In this document: in pieces, positions 62,401-64,000 of the stretch
Layout: each line of letters starts with the position of its first letter
Position numbering within the stretch: the stretch's first letter is position 1
DNA from: Chitinophagaceae bacterium
GTDB lineage: Bacteria > Bacteroidota > Bacteroidia > Chitinophagales > Chitinophagaceae
Reading direction: 5' to 3'
Length of the DNA stretch: 64,000 bases
Assembly: GCA_023229465.1 (NCBI GenBank)
Contig: JALNZE010000005.1
Span: forward strand, 1 to 64,000
Position numbers and translations under genes: made by a program
Notes under the pieces: model-generated
What the model saw: the letters and a program-made list of their open reading frames with translations, nothing else
The model's database searches: none
Told to the model about the DNA's origin: nothing

Positions 62401-63648
62401 TACCAGAAACAATATCTGGCTAATAGCTATACGATACTTGCCTTTAAAGAGATTAAACTGGGTAAAAACAATACTGTAGCAACGGGTAGTCTTGGCGTTA
62501 CTTCAACGAAAGGGGTTATAAAGCTAAACAGCAATACTTCTATAGCTTCTGCGGGTTCTTTTGTAAAAGCAAGCGCTATTAAAAAAGAAGGATCCGGCAT
62601 CAATATCGGAAACCCAATTTATAGCGCCGCTACCGGAATTGTATTACCAACCATGTACAATAACACAGTTAACGTTAATAGCCTCTCTGGTAGCATTACT
62701 GTAAACCGGAACAGCACAAGGGTATTGACAGGAAATTATCGGAATCTGACACTTAAGAAAGGATCATTCACAACTTTAAATGGCAATACATTCGGATCTA
62801 TCAAAATGGAAGAAGGTGCTGAAGTAATCTTTACCGCTGCCATTATCAATATTGATAAATTAGATGTACAAAACGGGCCGGATAACGGATACTCTTATAT
62901 TCGCTTTGAACAGCAAGCTAAAGTATTGGTTAGCTCAGGTGTAAGTATCGGAAGTAAAGTGTTTATTAACCCTGATAATCGAAATGTAACCTTCTATTTA
63001 GGTGATAATTCGCCGGATAAAGAGAAGTTCACCGTAACAGGTAGAAATACAAAAGTAAATGCGAATATTTATGTTCCTGACGGCGAACTGAAAGTAAATG
63101 GTGGCAATGGTAATGATGAAGGTGATAATCATGACGGTAACGATGATGACCATTCCGGTAATCATAAAGGAAATCATGATGATGATGATAATGACCATCA
63201 TGAAAAGCATGATAACAGTCACGTATACATGACAGGCTTCTTTATCGCGGAAAAAGTGGAAGCAGAAGGTAAAAATATCATCTGGAATAGCTTTACATGT
63301 GATGCGGCTTCTGCATACAGTCCTAATAGCTTTACTGTAAATACTGTTAATCAAACGGTAAGCCAGGAAAAAATGGTTAACATTGCTTCCACAGAAGAGG
63401 AGTTAAAAATTACGGTAATGCCAAATCCAAGTACTACCTATTTCACACTCAAATTTGAAAGCAAATACCAGGTTCCGGTAAACCTGAGGGTAATGGATGT
63501 GAATGGAAGGGTAGTAGATGCAAAATCGAAGATCAGCCCGAATAGTACCATCCAGATTGGAGCAGGATATACAAGCGGCAATTATTTTGCCGAAATGATT
63601 CAGGGTACTCAGCGAAAAGTGATACAACTGATAAAAGTAAGAGGTTAA
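56476..63648 (+). CDS. Giant T9SS-secreted LamG/Ig-repeat adhesin-like protein
   Basis: Secreted surface protein of 2,390 residues. The start is ATG 56476 or 56479; a TTG frame extends to 56443. Signal peptide ends near SVGFGYSQ. Domain order: three LamG/concanavalin-like domains (about 41-217, 365-533, 705-872), each ending in a DE.RIWNR.L.QCEI motif and followed by Ig/PKD-like segments; a HYR-like domain (about 1188-1271, DVTPPVLTLPGNIIVPAVLT); a BIG2-like domain (GGTWSSNNMAVASVDQSG); seven about 67-residue repeats (1342-1818) of which the first four are nearly identical; a second BIG2-like domain; a beta-helix-like region (about 1985-2275) holding an Asp/His-rich loop (about 2208-2250); and a type A T9SS sorting domain (about 2310-2390, ITVMPNPSTTYFTLKFE ... 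VIQLIKVRG). Likely anchored on the cell surface for binding glycans, cells or surfaces. Confidence 0.93.
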   Translation: MMRLNFYTKLISGLISSRKTVALFCSILFSVGFGYSQTAASGIQFSGYTNYDYITVPSSPSLNISKAITLESWIFPTSNGGVQDVISKSSAGVGTGYIFPRTVDGWRNVEFLLYMNYFGWVSLSVPYQADASNLIQLNQWHHLAATYDGTDMKVYIDGILKGSLHFASSIAVNNNPLTIGSQEGYPDEFYSGKVDEIRIWNRALTQCEIANQMNCELNLAALPSGLAAYYQFNQGILNADNSAITQVTDYSGNGNTAALTGFLGTGFYPSWVAGKVTTGVTCGAVATINATASSTFANIPMGGTIALSASGGTSFSWVGPNGFTSTLQNPTLTGVGMAESGIYTATVTNNGCSGSASSAVTVSAYGTALDFNGNNNFISIPHNTAFVTQKNLSFETWIYPTSSTPAVQNVVSKSSFLVNDGFIFPRTDDGWQNFSFWLAIDGQWKAVTAAFPSLNQWHHVAATYDGFFMKIYLDGILKSSLAVSGNITSNTNDIFIGQQQDQIEYYKGGLDELRIWSRTLTQCEIQNNYTCELNTIGTVTNPNPLASQIGLLAYYQFNQGLANADNSAVTTSAISTTAINVLTDISGSGNHGSLHNFSLTGTSSNWMVGGTVNGNTCSAFTASTASVTSNAAIVAVGSPITMSVNGGTAWSWTGPGSPAFTSNQQAINIANAQPVNSGIYTVSVTGSGGCIEDISTSVKVANRAGTLHFDGNNDLVTIPSNASLNIPNTITIESWVYPTDDIRQTQDVMGKSSYDINTGYIFPRTDDGWKSFVFYLHINGAWQKLSAIFPNPALNKWNHLSATYDGFFMRIYLNGVLQASKQVSGNITQNINNLMIGQQTGYNEYFSGQLDEARIWNRALSQCEIINNMGCELANSTVARNGLVAYYQFNQGFIGENNANENTLIDASGNNNTGSLQSFTLSGTASNWSTEYIRGICAAYSDPGVSASANGSIFGIGSTVKLFTNHLVIPSSYSWDGPQGTAFSTIKNPTILNAQTSATGIYTVTANYVNCSVMASTKVSVNALSPIEANGPTTFCPSGSVSLLTPNAGIGYQWYLNDGINGDVMIAGATANTYVAGQSGNYWVTVNNGQNILVSVPITVLVIDNQAPQPVIAQLLPMTLQLPGNNLPAIVSLYPTATDNCRGTITGTTTDALSFTTPGTYSILWKYDDQNGQIVTQLQQINVLKPIDVTPPVLTLPGNIIVPAVLTSCGATVYFTATATDDSGDPVTIAYSLAPGSLFSVGNTTVTVTATDLSSNAATGTFTVAVLPTVVSPVSGNNIICVGAATILTTTTTTGGTWSSNNMAVASVDQSGNVIGLLAGTADIRYTNSCGVFASIPVIVNAIPSAPIVSVTDNCGTSALTASGVTGTLLWSNGGTTPGITVPAGTYTVTQTVNGCVSPSGSGTASPATIPSAPIVSVTDNCGTSSLTASGVTGTLLWSNGVITPGIIVSSGTYTVTQTVNGCVSPSGSGTANPKAIPSAPIVSVTDNCGTATLTASGVTGTLLWSIGGTTPSITVPAGTYTVTQTVNGCVSPSGSGTANPKAIPSAPIVSVTDNCGTSTLTASGVTGTLLWSNGGITPSITVPSGTYTVTQTVNGCVSPSGTGTAVSLAIPSTPVITVVNGCGFSTLTASNTTGSLSWSNGSTGTSITVTNAGSYSVTQTVGTCISTAATAIASPIQIPSAPSIVVADNCGTSTLTATGANGATFKWNDIANSTTATITVPVAGTYMVTQTVATCISAAAFGIASPKAVPVTPTITVVNSCGSTLVSTDATGSILWSNNGGTLSSFTATAPGTYTVTSTNANGCSATSGTTSVTINSIPVVAPITGNVSVTTGYTSQLANATAGGVWSSSNSAIASVNASGLVTGVTAGTTDIVYTVTNSTCTTAVTTLITVTFQPICSVLPMATITPSTADVLCNKVTLNGSSSVAGSSYSWMFGANSLGLNPSLTLDLSSADGTYQLYVTANGCTSLAASYQYQKQYLANSYTILAFKEIKLGKNNTVATGSLGVTSTKGVIKLNSNTSIASAGSFVKASAIKKEGSGINIGNPIYSAATGIVLPTMYNNTVNVNSLSGSITVNRNSTRVLTGNYRNLTLKKGSFTTLNGNTFGSIKMEEGAEVIFTAAIINIDKLDVQNGPDNGYSYIRFEQQAKVLVSSGVSIGSKVFINPDNRNVTFYLGDNSPDKEKFTVTGRNTKVNANIYVPDGELKVNGGNGNDEGDNHDGNDDDHSGNHKGNHDDDDNDHHEKHDNSHVYMTGFFIAEKVEAEGKNIIWNSFTCDAASAYSPNSFTVNTVNQTVSQEKMVNIASTEEELKITVMPNPSTTYFTLKFESKYQVPVNLRVMDVNGRVVDAKSKISPNSTIQIGAGYTSGNYFAEMIQGTQRKVIQLIKVRG
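60502..61305 (+). repeat. 201-bp in-frame tandem repeat, four copies
   Basis: Unit starts with ATACCATCAGCGCCGATAGT at 60502, 60703, 60904 and 61105, exactly 201 bp apart; a diverged fifth starts at 61306. Each codes for 67 residues (IPSAPIVSVTDNCGT ... TYTVTQTVNGCVSPSGSGTA). Copies differ by a few bases, which shows recent duplication. Confidence 0.95.
61306..61930 (+). repeat. Diverged copies of the 67-residue repeat
   Basis: Three further units share the pattern IP..P...V..CG.STLTA, then L.WSNG, TYTVTQTV, CIS, but differ widely in sequence. They are older relatives of the four near-identical copies. Confidence 0.8.
63103..63222 (+). other. Asp/His/Asn-rich coding segment (putative metal-binding loop)
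   Basis: About 40 residues of the adhesin made almost only of D, H, N, G, E, K and S (GNDEGDNHDGNDDDHSGNHK and onward). It sits as a loop in the beta-helix-like region. Metal or calcium binding is likely by composition; untested. Confidence 0.6.
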
Positions 63649-63681
63649 AAGAAACTCCCCACTAAGGATTACCATACAATG

Positions 63682-63712
63682 AAAAGCCGCTTTTATCAGC
63701 GGCTTTTTCTTT
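63682..63712 (+). terminator. Rho-independent terminator after the adhesin gene
   Basis: Stem AAAAGCCGC / GCGGCTTTT with an 8-nt loop, followed by TCTTTT, 33 bp after the stop codon. Confidence 0.9.
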
Positions 63713-63896
63713 TGATACCAATATTTTGCTATACACTCACGGGTTTCTTGCCAGGTATCCCTCTCTTTACATGGAAAACACACAATAGGAATGATTTTTT
63801 GTCGTTTTAATATACATGCTGTATTATTAACATCTGATTTTGAGGAGGATATCTCTTCAGAAACCAGCTTATTTGAAAATTATTAAATCAGGATTC

Positions 63897-64000
63897 ATGA
63901 AAAAAGGTCTACTCAGAATCATTTATTCCGCTGTATTTTGTTTGATGTTTTTGCTTGCCGTGCCCTCAATTGCAGCGGACTTTGTTAAGAAATTACCTGC
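63897..64000 (+). CDS. Exported protein, 5' part only
   Basis: ATG at 63897 opens a frame that runs past the end of the window (34 codons visible). It begins with a classic signal peptide (MKKGLLRIIYSAVFCLMFLL, then AVPSIAA and the mature DFVKKLP). Nothing more can be said about function. A GAGGAGGAT sequence at 63842 is too far upstream to be its ribosome binding site. Confidence 0.6.
   Translation, partial: MKKGLLRIIYSAVFCLMFLLAVPSIAADFVKKLP

Overview
The window looks like a chromosomal contig of a Bacteroidota bacterium, most likely of the Chitinophagaceae. This is inferred from several signals: a very large secreted protein ending in a type IX secretion (T9SS) sorting domain; MqnA of the futalosine menaquinone route; bacillithiol genes (bshC, a YpdA-type reductase); the phylum's TAnnTTTG -7 promoter boxes; and the near absence of Shine-Dalgarno sequences. 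Most of the window is ordinary core genome: translation (prfC, rimO, valS, tRNA-Cys), purines (purE, purB), pyridoxal (pdxJ), the methyl cycle (ahcY), cell wall (dapF, anmK), RNA (tex) and transport (CorA, queuosine precursor permease).

Region by region. 0-7 kb: a PAS sensor lacking a kinase domain, a DUF4197 protein, then a forward run prfC - ypdA - GNAT - rimO. 7-10.4 kb: a decayed hydroxyproline-catabolism cluster in which a dihydrodipicolinate-synthase-like gene and a 4-hydroxyproline epimerase gene survive only as fragments around an intact sterol-desaturase-like gene, while the D-amino-acid/hydroxyproline dehydrogenase is intact. 10.4-13.5 kb: bshC, purE, pdxJ. 13.5-18.9 kb: an AT-rich accessory island with an MBL-fold hydrolase, a REP-associated tyrosine transposase flanked by REP-like palindromes, a large TPR/coiled-coil membrane protein, a group II intron 3' remnant, and a two-gene membrane-protein module bracketed by a perfect 78-bp direct repeat. 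19-29 kb: UbiD-family decarboxylase, Omp85-like protein, a DeoR regulator divergent from anmK, and a BNR-repeat secreted protein. 29-36.8 kb: polysaccharide deacetylase, a papain-fold-like secreted protein overlapping a lipoprotein gene, ahcY/Lrp divergent pair, and valS carrying an in-frame copy of an intergenic repeat. 36.9-42.6 kb: exonuclease, tex, DsrE-like protein, purB, mqnA. 42.6-51.5 kb: a surface-glycan region with glycosyltransferases, methyltransferases and a YfhO-type membrane protein. 51.5-56 kb: queuosine precursor transporter and a reverse-strand run of phosphorylase - dapF - corA - NUDIX, then tRNA-Cys. 56.4-63.7 kb: a 2,390-residue T9SS adhesin-like protein with three LamG domains and a 201-bp tandem repeat. 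The last gene runs off the end.

Three families of short degenerate repeats are scattered between genes: a GGAGTTAGGAGTT family, a TAATTATTAATT family and an AACGCTT/AAAGCTG family. The first also occurs inside valS and forms the 3' end of pdxJ. All functional calls come from reading motifs and gene order; no database search was run.
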